Of a stretch of DNA of 64,000 nt, positions 9,851 through 18,690 are shown one piece after another (within the stretch, counting starts at the first letter, position 1; each line of letters opens with the position of its first letter). Made by a program: the position numbers and the translations under genes. The notes beneath the pieces were generated by a model, which did no database searches, was not told the DNA's origin, and was given only the letters and a program-made list of their open reading frames with translations. Source of the stretch: Streptomyces sp. LBL (GTDB taxonomy: Bacteria; Actinomycetota; Actinomycetes; Streptomycetales; Streptomycetaceae). The stretch covers positions 358,295 to 422,294 of the forward strand of contig NZ_JARXYX010000002.1 of NCBI RefSeq assembly GCF_029893585.1. Reading direction: 5' to 3'.

Positions 9851-11712
9851 GACGTCAGTCCCTTCACGACTGCCGCCCGCGCGGTCTCGATGTCGCCGAC
9901 GTCCTTCGTCCGGCCGTCGAGGTTCCGGGTCGCGGTGGTGAGGGCCTCGGTCAGCGCGTCACTGTCGGCACCGCCGTCCTTCTTCCGCAGCTCGGCGATG
10001 AGTTCGTAGTCCTCGATGCCATCCTTCAGCTGCTCCCAGCGGATGCTGGACATCGGGCCGTCCTTGCCCGGGTAGACCAGGTACTCGTCGCCCTGCGTGA
10101 AGACGTGCACCGGCTGGTTGAAGGGGTCGCTGGTCCAGCTGTTGTACGACCAGCGAAGGAAGCCGTCCAGATTCCGCTGGGCGGAGATCCACGGCAGCAT
10201 CCGCGACTCGACAGCGGGCGAGAAGGACAGCGTGTTGGGGTGGGCGGGCGCCCCGTACACGTAGAAGGTCGTGATCTTGCCGGCCTTGCGCCGCTCCGCC
10301 GCCTTCTCCTTCGTCATCGCGTCGATGCCGCCCCAGTCGACCGACAGGTTGGACGCGACGCCCTCGGTGCTGATCGAACCGGCCACGGAGATACGGTCGT
10401 CAAAGACCGGCGCGACCTCGTGGACGAAGTTCTTGACGACCGTCATGGTGTCGATGGGCCGCTCGTCGAAGGACAGCCAGGTGTGGTCCAGCCAGCCCTT
10501 CGTCTTCAGATGCTTCTCGAAGGCGGGAAGGAACGCCCCCCATGCCTCCCGCCAGCGGTCCCCGCCCAGGCCGACGTTCTCGTAGACGGTCTTGCCGGTG
10601 CTGGTGTCGGTGTAGGTGAGGTGCTCCTGGTCCTGGAACGCCAGCATGGAGAAGGCGCCGATGTCAGGCCCGAGGCCGGCGCGCCTGGCGGCCTGGACGT
10701 ACTTGTCCCAGCGGCTGAAGTCGAAGGAGAACGTCTTTCCGTTCCAGGCCCAGCCCACCATGCTGGTGTAGGGCGTGGCCGTCTGCGACTCCCGGGTGCC
10801 GAGCGACCACTGGTGGTGCCACGGGTTGTCGACGATGGTGGTGTTGATGACCTTCTGGCCGCGCGACGCCAGGTCGCGGTTGTACTTCTCGATCAGCTTC
10901 CAGTGCTGGTCGGACCAGAGCTTGACGCCGTGGTTCTTGGCGATCGTCTCCGGCTGCGCCCACACGTCGAGGAAGAACTTGTAGTCCTTCGGGTCGGGCA
11001 CGCTCGCGTCCGCGACCTCGATGGTCAGCGGATAGCTGGCCTGGGTGCGACCGCCGGCGTTGACCTTGACCGTGCCGGTGTAGGTGCCGGGCTTGGCCTG
11101 CTGGGGAATGTGGAAGGTGAACCACAGCGGCTGCGCGGCGTACGCGGGTACGTCCACGGAGGACCGTTCCTCGAGCGCGTCGCCGACCACATCCGGGTTG
11201 CGGTCGCCGGACACCTCCTTGCCGGAGCTGACCTGGTCGATGGTGGCGGACCAGTCGACCTCGCTCTTGGAGCGTTGCACGGGCACGTACTTGACGAACC
11301 GGACCTGGGTGTCCGCACCGGACAGCTTCGCGCCACTGGGGCCGGTGAGGTCGCCGACCACGGCCTTGACGTCGTCGAGCTTCTGGCCGGAGGCGATCGC
11401 CAGCTGCGCCGAGACCTGCTCGTTGCGGACGGCGGAGAGCTTGAGCTCCTTGGTGTCCTTGCCCTGGATGGCGGTCATCGGGTAGCGCGGAACCCGTTCC
11501 TCCGCGGAGCCCGCGAAGGAGCCGGTGGGAACCCAGGTGATGGTGTCCCTGGTGCCCATGGCGTCGGCGACCTTGACGGTCAGCCAGGTGGTGGTGGCCT
11601 TGGAGTTGGGGTCGGTGCCCGTCGTCGTACCGGTGACGGCGATCGCGGTGGTGCCGGCGGCCACGACCACGCCGGCCACGAAGCCGGCGACAGCTGAGGA
11701 TGTACGTGCCAT
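9847..11712 (-). CDS. GH123-like secreted glycosidase (DUF4091 domain)
   Basis: A 621-residue protein that begins with a hydrophobic export segment (AGFVAGVVVAAGTTAIAV). An N-terminal beta-sandwich is followed by a barrel. LSFDERP contains adjacent Asp416-Glu417, the arrangement used by GH123 beta-N-acetylgalactosaminidases, where substrate-assisted catalysis uses an Asp-Glu pair. The C-terminal part has the DUF4091 signature (FLRWSYNSWTSDPF, YPGKDGPMSSIRWEQLKDG). It is the first gene of the coupled operon running down to base 1, and its stop overlaps the next start as ATGA. Beta-GalNAcase activity is a family-level expectation; many DUF4091 proteins are uncharacterised. Confidence 0.82.
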   Translation of the reverse strand: MARTSSAVAGFVAGVVVAAGTTAIAVTGTTTGTDPNSKATTTWLTVKVADAMGTRDTITWVPTGSFAGSAEERVPRYPMTAIQGKDTKELKLSAVRNEQVSAQLAIASGQKLDDVKAVVGDLTGPSGAKLSGADTQVRFVKYVPVQRSKSEVDWSATIDQVSSGKEVSGDRNPDVVGDALEERSSVDVPAYAAQPLWFTFHIPQQAKPGTYTGTVKVNAGGRTQASYPLTIEVADASVPDPKDYKFFLDVWAQPETIAKNHGVKLWSDQHWKLIEKYNRDLASRGQKVINTTIVDNPWHHQWSLGTRESQTATPYTSMVGWAWNGKTFSFDFSRWDKYVQAARRAGLGPDIGAFSMLAFQDQEHLTYTDTSTGKTVYENVGLGGDRWREAWGAFLPAFEKHLKTKGWLDHTWLSFDERPIDTMTVVKNFVHEVAPVFDDRISVAGSISTEGVASNLSVDWGGIDAMTKEKAAERRKAGKITTFYVYGAPAHPNTLSFSPAVESRMLPWISAQRNLDGFLRWSYNSWTSDPFNQPVHVFTQGDEYLVYPGKDGPMSSIRWEQLKDGIEDYELIAELRKKDGGADSDALTEALTTATRNLDGRTKDVGDIETARAAVVKGLTS

Positions 11713-11756
11713 GGGGGTGGGTTCCCTCTCTCACGGCTGTGCAGGGAGTGGTCCCC

Positions 11757-11784
11757 GGCAGGCCCCACGGGGTGGGGGCCTGCC
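11757..11784 (-). terminator. GC-rich hairpin between GH31 gene and GH123-led operon
   Basis: Perfect 10-bp stem GGCAGGCCCC / GGGGCCTGCC with an 8-base loop and no U-tract, as is usual for Streptomyces terminators. It lies 60 bases after the GH31 stop and 45 bases before the GH123-like start, so it should end or attenuate transcripts coming from the GH31 gene. Confidence 0.65.
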
Positions 11785-11820
11785 AGGAAGCGGGGTGATA
11801 TTCGTGGCGCGCAATGGCGC

Positions 11821-11849
11821 CTGTGGTGTCAGGAGCTGTGGTGTCAGGA
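11821..11849. repeat. Tandem direct repeat spanning the GH31 stop codon
   Basis: CTGTGGTGTCAGGA occurs twice with a 15-bp period (11821-11834 and 11836-11849). On the minus strand the gene-proximal copy contains the TGA stop of the GH31 gene, and the second copy repeats that stop in frame five codons later. Confidence 0.85.
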
Positions 11850-14800
11850 AGTGACGGAGAATCCGCTGAAGACGGCTTCGATGTTCTCGCCGGGGTAGTT
11901 GACGTTGGACGCGCCGGCGACCATTCCGGCGTCTTCGGTGCCGGCGGCCGACGGCACCTGGGCGGTGCCGACCTGCGACCAGGTCTTGCCGTCCTTGCTG
12001 GCGTACGCGGTGTAGGTGGCGCCGTCCCGGGTCAGCTTGAGATACGCCGGGTGATAGCTCGCGTTACCGCCCGCCCAGGTGTCGAGCTTTCCGTCGCCGT
12101 TACTGTCGGTCATGAACTCCAGTCCGTAACTCTGGGTCATGACCAGCACCGCGTAACCGCCCTTCTCGGGTGCGGTCAGGTCGTTGGCGAGGGCGATGCC
12201 CGCCTTGCCGACCGGTGAGGCGCTGTTCTGGGAGATCAACTGGGCCTGCACGGTGGACTTCTCGCCGGCCGCCTCGTCGCGGTAGATGACGCCCTTCTCG
12301 TCCTTCCAGCCGGACAGGTCCTGGCCGCCCGCCCAGATGGCGAACTGGTCGCCGGCCTGGGCGTACTGGGGGTCCTCGGAAGTGGTGTCGGTCGTCAGGT
12401 ACGGCGCCTGCACGCTGCCCGGGGCGGCCTTCACCTGCGCCTGCACGGTGTCGGACACCTTCTGCGACCCGTCGGATCCGCTGTAGGTGGCGGTACCGGT
12501 GAGGCCGTGGCTGCCCCAGCGGGCGTCGCCGGCCGGGGTCACCGTCCAGGTGGTGGTGAGTGTGGCTCCGTTCTTGAGGGAGCTCGCGGTGGTCGAGCCG
12601 GTCGCCTTCGCGGTCCAGCCCTCGGGCAGGTCCAGGGCCGCCTTGGCGTTCCTGAGGGTCCCGGTGCTCCAGTTGGTCACCTCGGTGGTCACCTGGAACG
12701 GCTTGCCGGCGTCGGTGACCGGGGCATCCGGGGTGATCAGGACGGAGGCAGCCGGAGCGTCGTCGCGCTTGAGCGCCTTGACGGCCTTGGCGGCGCCCTT
12801 GGCCTTGAGGTTGACGAAGGCCGGCGTGACGCCGAGTGGCGCCGCGTACCCCTTGAGGGTCTTGGGACCGCGGATCACGGTGCCCTGGTTCACGTCGTAC
12901 CAGGTGCCCGGCGGCAGATGGACGGAGCGGGTGGCGCCGGTGCTCAGCTTGGGCGCGGCCAGCACGGCCGGGCCGAGCATCCACTCGTCGGCGACCGTGT
13001 AACTCGCCTCGTCCTTCGGGAAGTCGAAGAACAGCGGCCGCATGATCGGATCACCGGTCTTCAGCGTGCTCTGCACCTGGTCCCAGATATAGGGGGCGAG
13101 CTTCTCGTGCGTCTTGATCGCCTGCCGGTAGAGGTCGACCGTCTCCTGGTCGTAGTCGACCTTCTGGCCGGTGGTGGTGTCGTTGGTGTCCACCGGAGAG
13201 GTCGAGGCGTACATCAGCGGCATCAGCGAGGCGGATTGCGCCCACCGCACCAGTACGTCCTTCGTCGGTGCGGGCTGGCCGCCGGAACCGCCGATCATGT
13301 CGGACTCCACGAACGGGTAGCCGATGGTGGAGATGGCCAGGTTCTGGCTGGCGGAGGCCCGCAGGGAGTCCCAGCCGGTGCCCTTGTCGACCTGACGGGT
13401 CACGAAGCCGGCCTCGTGGGCCGTCTTGTTCCAGTGCACCCGGATGCCGGCGCCCTGGAGGTCGAACTCGTCGGCGAGCTGCGTACCCAGCTTCTGATAG
13501 TCCGTGACCTGGGAGCCCTCGCGCGGCGCGCACCTCTCGTCGAAGAAGCGGGTGTCGAACTTCAGCCCGTCGATGTCGTACGTGTCCATGAGGGACTTGA
13601 GGTTGCCCTCGTACCAGGCCTTGGCGTCGGGGTTGGCCAGATCGATGATCCCTGCCTCGCCGTTCCACCAGGTCACGTCGCACGGCTTGGTCTTGTCCTT
13701 GGCGTCCATGAGCAGATAGCCGTGGTCGACCGCGTACTGGTAGTTGGCGGAGTCCAGGTTGATCCACAGGGTGACCCAGACGCCGAAGTCGAACCCCATG
13801 TCGTGGATCTTCTTGGAGAGGCCCTTGGGATCGGGGAAGGTCTTGGGATCCCAGGTCAGATTGCCGTAGTTCGACTCCCACTTGTCGTCGAGCTGGATGG
13901 TGTGCCCGTCCAGCCCGTTGTCATGGAGGTCGGTGGCGTAGTCGAGCAGTTTCTCCTGGTCGACCTTGGTGTAGAACTGCGCCCAGGAATTCCACAGCGG
14001 CTTGGCGTACTGCTCGTACGGGGCGTCGGACTTGGTGGGCTTGCCGACGATGCCGATGTAGTCGCGGTAGACCTCCAGCGGGGTCGACTCGACGAACACG
14101 GTGGCCTTGTACGTGTCGGGCGACTCGACGACGAAGGTGCCGAGGCCGTCCTTGCCCTTGTTGAGCGCCACGTCCATGACGTTCCCGGTGTCGACACGCA
14201 GACCGGTCGACTTGGAGGTGTACCAGAACGGGTCGATCATGTGGTACGACGCCGGGCCGAAGGTCTTGTGGTCGACCTCGCCGGCGTCCAGCGGCCAGGG
14301 CTGGTTGGTGCCGGGACCGCCCTGCGGGGTCTCCGCCTCGCCGTGGCCGTACCAGTGGCCGGCCGATGACAGGTCGTAGGCGAGGCCCAGTTGGTCGGGG
14401 CTGCCGCCCTCGACGTCCCAGTCCAGCTGGTAGCGGTCGGCTGCGGGGGTGAGCCGGGCCTTGACGGTGGCGCCGTCGAGGGTGGTGTCGGTGGTGAGGG
14501 TGAGGACACCGCTCTTCCACGTCCAGTCGGTGACCTTGGTGGCGTGTTCCCACTTCCCGCCGGAGCGGAAGCGGAGTCCTCCGTCGTCGCCGCCCGCGGT
14601 GCCGAGCACGGTCTTCCCGGAGCGCTCGGTCGTCAGGGCGAGTGCGTCGGTGGCGACGTCGACGGCGTAGCCGGGTGTGTTCCCGGTGCCTGGCACGGAC
14701 AGGGTGAGGCCGTCCGCGCTCTGGGTCACTTTCGGCCGGGAGCCGGTGTCCGCCTGGGCTTTTGTGGTGAGGGAGCCGGTCACGGACGGTACGAGCGTCA

Positions 14801-14867
14801 GGGCCAGCGCGGCGGCCAACAGTGTTCCTGGCCTAGGGGTTCTGCGCCTGAGCGGTTGAATGGGCAC
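11844..14867 (-). CDS. Secreted multidomain glycoside hydrolase family 31 protein
   Basis: A 1007-residue protein with an RRR-type signal peptide (residues 1-39). The N-terminal beta domain has GHWYGHGE. The GH31 barrel has LDDKWES (327-332 region), GLKFDT with probable nucleophile D438, and RQVDKGTGWD with probable acid/base D494. After the barrel and its C-terminal sheet (to about 690) come an NEW3-type domain (about 700-800) and a C-terminal beta-sandwich of lectin or DUF1349-like appearance with a Ca-type DSNGDGKLD loop. It is the first gene on the minus strand facing the ABC importer genes, so it probably shares the divergent control region. Substrate is not determinable here; alpha-linked Glc, Gal, Xyl and GalNAc are all known in GH31. 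Confidence 0.86.
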   Translation of the reverse strand: MPIQPLRRRTPRPGTLLAAALALTLVPSVTGSLTTKAQADTGSRPKVTQSADGLTLSVPGTGNTPGYAVDVATDALALTTERSGKTVLGTAGGDDGGLRFRSGGKWEHATKVTDWTWKSGVLTLTTDTTLDGATVKARLTPAADRYQLDWDVEGGSPDQLGLAYDLSSAGHWYGHGEAETPQGGPGTNQPWPLDAGEVDHKTFGPASYHMIDPFWYTSKSTGLRVDTGNVMDVALNKGKDGLGTFVVESPDTYKATVFVESTPLEVYRDYIGIVGKPTKSDAPYEQYAKPLWNSWAQFYTKVDQEKLLDYATDLHDNGLDGHTIQLDDKWESNYGNLTWDPKTFPDPKGLSKKIHDMGFDFGVWVTLWINLDSANYQYAVDHGYLLMDAKDKTKPCDVTWWNGEAGIIDLANPDAKAWYEGNLKSLMDTYDIDGLKFDTRFFDERCAPREGSQVTDYQKLGTQLADEFDLQGAGIRVHWNKTAHEAGFVTRQVDKGTGWDSLRASASQNLAISTIGYPFVESDMIGGSGGQPAPTKDVLVRWAQSASLMPLMYASTSPVDTNDTTTGQKVDYDQETVDLYRQAIKTHEKLAPYIWDQVQSTLKTGDPIMRPLFFDFPKDEASYTVADEWMLGPAVLAAPKLSTGATRSVHLPPGTWYDVNQGTVIRGPKTLKGYAAPLGVTPAFVNLKAKGAAKAVKALKRDDAPAASVLITPDAPVTDAGKPFQVTTEVTNWSTGTLRNAKAALDLPEGWTAKATGSTTASSLKNGATLTTTWTVTPAGDARWGSHGLTGTATYSGSDGSQKVSDTVQAQVKAAPGSVQAPYLTTDTTSEDPQYAQAGDQFAIWAGGQDLSGWKDEKGVIYRDEAAGEKSTVQAQLISQNSASPVGKAGIALANDLTAPEKGGYAVLVMTQSYGLEFMTDSNGDGKLDTWAGGNASYHPAYLKLTRDGATYTAYASKDGKTWSQVGTAQVPSAAGTEDAGMVAGASNVNYPGENIEAVFSGFSVTS

Positions 14868-15489
14868 TCACGTCCTCCAGCGGGGGGGGCGGGGCTGGGC
14901 GTTGCCGGGCGGGGTGTTGCTTCGCGGAACAGCACGGGTTACTTCGCGGAACGGCACGACAAGATCATGCTCATTTCTGCTCATGTTCTGGCCATAAACG
15001 TCAGCTGTCAACATTCCCTTCCATGATTTCTCGGCAACACCACGGGCCACTGTCGACCCTGGTGACAGTCGCCTCCCTGGCCCCGCGCCCTGCTCGGAGA
15101 GGGGGCGGACCCGAAAGAAGCGGCTGTAAATTCTGCGTGAACCGCGACCAATTCGACTGATTCCGACCCCTCCGCCCGGGCCCTCCGCACCCACCCCTCC
15201 ACCCGATCCCTCCACTGACGGGCTCATCGGGTCCGCGTGACCGCGACGGGGAACCGAGTGACCGCGGCGATGGACCGGCCGACCGCGACCGGAGGGCACA
15301 TCCAGCACCCCGGAGACGGCACCGGCCGAGCGAGCGCGACCACCCCGCCTCGAGCCTCGACGTAACGCACCGGCAACCCTTCCTCCCTTGACATCGCGCG
15401 CTTCCTGTTGGGCATGATGGTGATTACTGCTTGAAGTAAGCCAGTTTCGAGCAGAAAAAATCACCAGGTTGCAGAGAAGGCGGTACCCC
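14868..15489. promoter_or_regulatory. Divergent control region between GH31 and sugar ABC importer
   Basis: This is a 622-bp region with no credible gene. The GH31-proximal half holds two copies of CTTCGCGGAACRGCACG 22 bp apart (14920-14936, 14942-14958). It also has two copies of TGCTCAT 10 bp apart (14968-14974, 14978-14984), joined by TTTCTGCTC. The importer-proximal end has the inverted repeat TTACT-N6-AGTAA (15424-15439) and the same TTTCTGCTC in reverse orientation (15449-15457), about 33 bases before the lipoprotein start. Direct repeats on one helical face are usual targets of DeoR-family repressors, and such a gene closes this locus. The binding assignment is inference. Confidence 0.6.
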
Positions 15490-16740
15490 GTGAAACGGAA
15501 CCTCGTAGGCATCGCAGCAGGTGTGGCCCTCACCCTGGCCCTCAGCGGGTGCGGCAAGGGAGGTTCGTCCGGCGGCGGCGACTCCGACGGGAAGACGATC
15601 AGATTCGTGGCCGCCAAGTACGACGACGACACCCAGCCCTACTGGGACAACCTCATCAAGTCCTTCGAGGCAGCGAACCCGGGCTACCGGGTCGAGTTGG
15701 AGGTCGTCGACTGGGAGCAGCTGGATTCCAAGGTCAAGACGTACATCCAGACCGGTCAGCAGCCCGACGTCCTCAACTACAACAAGTTCTCGGACTTCGC
15801 CCGCGACGACCTGATCTACCAGGCCAAGGACGTCGTGTCGCCGAAGGTGCTCGACGACTTCCTGCCGCTCTTCGCCGACCAGGCGCAGTACCGGAACGTC
15901 CAGTACGGCCTGCCGTTCATCTCCAGTGCGCGGCTCTTCTTCTACAACAAGGACATCTTCGACAAGGCCAAGGTCTCGAAGCCGCCGACCAGTTGGGCCG
16001 AGGTCGAGGACGCCGCCCGGAAGATAAAGACGGCCGGGGACATCCCGCTGGGCGTGCCGCTCGGCGCGGAGGAGGCCCAGGCCGAGTTCTACATCTGGGC
16101 GATGAACAACGGCGGCGGCTGGACCGACAAGTCGGGCAAGTGGACGGTCGATCAGCCGGCCAACGTCCAGACGCTGGACTTCCTGCGGAAGCTCACCAAG
16201 GCCGGGCTGACCCAGCCCAACCCCGAGGCCACCAACCGCAAGGACGTCTTCAACCAGTTCGCGCAGGGGAAGATCGGCATGATCAACGGTGCCGTCTTCA
16301 TGCGCAAGGGCTTCCTCGACGCCGTCGACAAGAACCTGAACTACGGCGTCGCGCCGCTGCCGAGCAAGGACGGCACGACGCACAACACGCTCGGTGTCCA
16401 GGACTACCTGGTGGCCTTCAAGAAGGACAAGAGCAAGAACCGCGAAGCCGTCAACAAGTTCCTGGACTTCTTCTACCAGAAGGAGAACGCCTCGAAGTTC
16501 CTGTCCACCGAGGGGTTCCTGTCGGTCACCAAGTCGGCCGGAGCCGCGCTGAGTTCGGACTCCGCCTACTACAAGCCGTTCGTCGACGCGCTGTCGGGCG
16601 CACGCTTCGCGCCCACCGACAATCCCAACTGGTCGGCCGTCGAGGGCGCCGTGAAGCAGCGCATCGGCACCGGCGTGGCGGGCACCGAGCCCAAGAAGGT
16701 CCTGGGCGAAATCCAGGACACCGCCGAGAAGAACGGCTGA
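15490..16740 (+). CDS. ABC transporter sugar-binding lipoprotein
   Basis: A 416-residue family 1 extracellular solute-binding protein. The N terminus is a lipoprotein signal with lipobox LSGC; the mature Cys is followed by a GGSSGGG linker. The body has typical features of sugar binders (EAANPGYRVELEVVDWEQ, QQPDVLNYNKF, GKIGMINGAVFMRKG). I chose the GTG at 15490 because AGAGAAGGCGG sits just upstream and the signal peptide begins there. It heads an operon with two permeases, and no ATPase gene follows. In Streptomyces such importers usually borrow the shared ATPase MsiK, so this system probably takes up sugars released by the enzymes encoded to the left. Confidence 0.92.
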   Translation: MKRNLVGIAAGVALTLALSGCGKGGSSGGGDSDGKTIRFVAAKYDDDTQPYWDNLIKSFEAANPGYRVELEVVDWEQLDSKVKTYIQTGQQPDVLNYNKFSDFARDDLIYQAKDVVSPKVLDDFLPLFADQAQYRNVQYGLPFISSARLFFYNKDIFDKAKVSKPPTSWAEVEDAARKIKTAGDIPLGVPLGAEEAQAEFYIWAMNNGGGWTDKSGKWTVDQPANVQTLDFLRKLTKAGLTQPNPEATNRKDVFNQFAQGKIGMINGAVFMRKGFLDAVDKNLNYGVAPLPSKDGTTHNTLGVQDYLVAFKKDKSKNREAVNKFLDFFYQKENASKFLSTEGFLSVTKSAGAALSSDSAYYKPFVDALSGARFAPTDNPNWSAVEGAVKQRIGTGVAGTEPKKVLGEIQDTAEKNG

Positions 16741-16744
16741 CGGG

Positions 16745-17713
16745 GTGGCCGTACAGGACGTCACCACGCGCACCGCCGGAGCCGGCAAGGAACCGACGCC
16801 GACCACACCGGCACACGGTTCCCGCCCGGCCCGGAGCGGTCGCCTGCGGGCGCTGGAGCCGCTGCTGTGGCTCGGCCCCGCGCTCGTGCTGATCCTCGCC
16901 GTGGTCATCTGGCCCGTCGTCGAGATGGTCCGCACGTCCCTGATGGACATCAGCTCCACCGGAGTTGTCCGCGGTTTCGCGGGTGGCGACAACTACACCG
17001 AGCTGTTCGCCGAGCCGGACCTGCCGGGCGTGGTGCTGCGCACCCTGGTCTGGGTGGTGGGCGTGGTCACGGTCACCATCGTCGTCTCGCTGGCTCTGGC
17101 GCAGCTGCTCAACTCGCGTTTCCCCGGGCGCCGGTTGGTCCGCTGGGCACTGATCGTGCCGTGGGCGGCATCGGTCCTGATGACGGCGCTGACCTGGCGT
17201 TGGATGCTCAACAACTTCTACGGCGTCGTCAACCGCGTCCTGATGGACGTGGGAATCCTGGACAAACCGGTGAACTGGCTGGCCCACCCCGCCCAGGCGT
17301 TCGCCTGGATGATGGCTGTGGCGGTGTTCGTCTCCCTGCCGTTCACCGCGTTCGTCATCCTTGCCGGCCTGGGGACCGTCCCGGCCGAGGTGTACGAGGC
17401 GGCCCGCCTGGACGGCGCGGGAACGGCCCGCACGTACCTCTCGATCACGCTGCCGCTGCTGCGCCCGTCGCTGATGGTGGCCGCCATCATCAACGTCATC
17501 AACGTGTTCAACTCGTTCCCGGTGATCTGGTCCATGACCCGCGGCGGTCCCGGCTTCGCCACCGACACGAGCACCACCTATATGTACAAACTCGCGTTCG
17601 ACAACCAGGCCGTAGGCGAGTCGGCGGCCATGGCCGTCGTGAACTTCGCGCTGATCCTCCTGGTCGTGCTGCTGTACCTGCGCGTCGTGCGCAGTCGAGA
17701 GGAGATCGGCTGA
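16745..17713 (+). CDS. ABC sugar transporter permease (MalF type)
   Basis: A 322-residue membrane protein with a hydrophilic N terminus followed by six predicted transmembrane segments, the first around residues 40-62 (WLGPALVLILAVVIWPVV). The cytoplasmic coupling loop that docks the ATPase is seen as EVYEAARLDGAG, a canonical EAA motif. It starts at a GTG 4 bases after the stop of the binding protein, and its stop overlaps the next start as TGATG, so the three genes form one translationally coupled operon. Confidence 0.92.
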   Translation: MAVQDVTTRTAGAGKEPTPTTPAHGSRPARSGRLRALEPLLWLGPALVLILAVVIWPVVEMVRTSLMDISSTGVVRGFAGGDNYTELFAEPDLPGVVLRTLVWVVGVVTVTIVVSLALAQLLNSRFPGRRLVRWALIVPWAASVLMTALTWRWMLNNFYGVVNRVLMDVGILDKPVNWLAHPAQAFAWMMAVAVFVSLPFTAFVILAGLGTVPAEVYEAARLDGAGTARTYLSITLPLLRPSLMVAAIINVINVFNSFPVIWSMTRGGPGFATDTSTTYMYKLAFDNQAVGESAAMAVVNFALILLVVLLYLRVVRSREEIG

Positions 17714-18615
17714 TGTCCACCGTCACGGCCCGATCCGAAACAACCCCGTCCGAAACGACCCCATCCACGACGGTCCGTCGGCGCCGTCCGCTCCGGCTGC
17801 GCACCGTGCTGCTCACCGCGGTGGGCTGGCTGGTGGCCCTGTTCTTCCTGGCGCCGTATCTGCAGATGCTGCTGACGGCCCTGAAGCCGACGCCGGAACT
17901 GATGAAGTCGCCGCCGTCCTATCTGCCGTCGACGTGGCAGTGGTCGAACTTCGCCGACGTCTGGTCGCTGAAGGATCCACCGGTCTCCGACGCGCTCTGG
18001 TTCTCGCTGTACGTCGCCGGGATGTCCACGCTTCTCGCCCTCGCCGTGGGGCTTCCCGCCGCGTACTACACCGCCCGCCACCGGTTCCGCGGGCGCGGCG
18101 CCTTCCTGCTGCTGGTGCTCGTCACCCAGATGTTCGCGCCGACCTCGCTGCTGGTGGGCATCTACCGGGAGATGGTCAGCCTCGATCTGACCGACACCGC
18201 GGAGGGCCTGATCCTGGTCAACGCGGCGTTCAACCTGCCGTTCTGCATCTGGATCCTCAACGCGTACTTCGCGAGCATCCCGAAGGAGCTGGAGGAGGCG
18301 GCGTTCATGGACGGGGCGGGCCGGCTGGGCGCCATGGTCAGGATCACCCTGCCTCTGGCGCTGCCCGGAGTGGTGACCGCGCTCGTCTACACGTTCATCG
18401 GGGCCTGGAACGAGTACGTCGTCGCCCTCACCATCACCTCGTCCGGCAACCGGACGACGCTGACCAAGGCCATCCCCGGATTCGTCACGGCGTACCAGGA
18501 GCAGTGGCAGTACCTCTTCGCCACGTCCCTGATCGCGATCGTGCCGGTCGTCGTCCTCTTCGTCTTCGTGGAGCGCTATCTGATCAGCGGTCTGACGGCT
18601 GGTGGCATCAAGTGA
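17713..18615 (+). CDS. ABC sugar transporter permease (MalG type)
   Basis: A 300-residue partner of the preceding permease, with a Ser/Thr/Arg-rich cytoplasmic N terminus and six transmembrane segments. The EAA loop reads KELEEAAFMDGAG. Its length and its end (LISGLTAGGIK) match MalG-type permeases. The start ATG shares a base with the upstream stop. No ATP-binding protein follows; the next gene is convergent. Confidence 0.92.
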   Translation: MSTVTARSETTPSETTPSTTVRRRRPLRLRTVLLTAVGWLVALFFLAPYLQMLLTALKPTPELMKSPPSYLPSTWQWSNFADVWSLKDPPVSDALWFSLYVAGMSTLLALAVGLPAAYYTARHRFRGRGAFLLLVLVTQMFAPTSLLVGIYREMVSLDLTDTAEGLILVNAAFNLPFCIWILNAYFASIPKELEEAAFMDGAGRLGAMVRITLPLALPGVVTALVYTFIGAWNEYVVALTITSSGNRTTLTKAIPGFVTAYQEQWQYLFATSLIAIVPVVVLFVFVERYLISGLTAGGIK

Positions 18616-18620
18616 CCTGA

Positions 18621-18690
18621 CTGCAAGGCCGGAAGGCGCTCAGGCCCGAACGGCCTGCAACGCCCGGAAGGCGCTCACGCTCGAACGATC
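18621..18690. repeat. Imperfect ~34-bp tandem duplication at the end of the DeoR gene
   Basis: CTGCAAGGCCGGAAGGCGCT (18621 on) recurs from 18655 as CTGCAACGCCCGGAAGGCGCT, and both copies continue into GCTCA and CGAACG. On the minus strand the second copy contains the stop codon and last codons of the DeoR gene, so the gene end has been duplicated downstream of itself. The duplication also occupies most of the space between the convergent permease and regulator genes. Confidence 0.75.
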
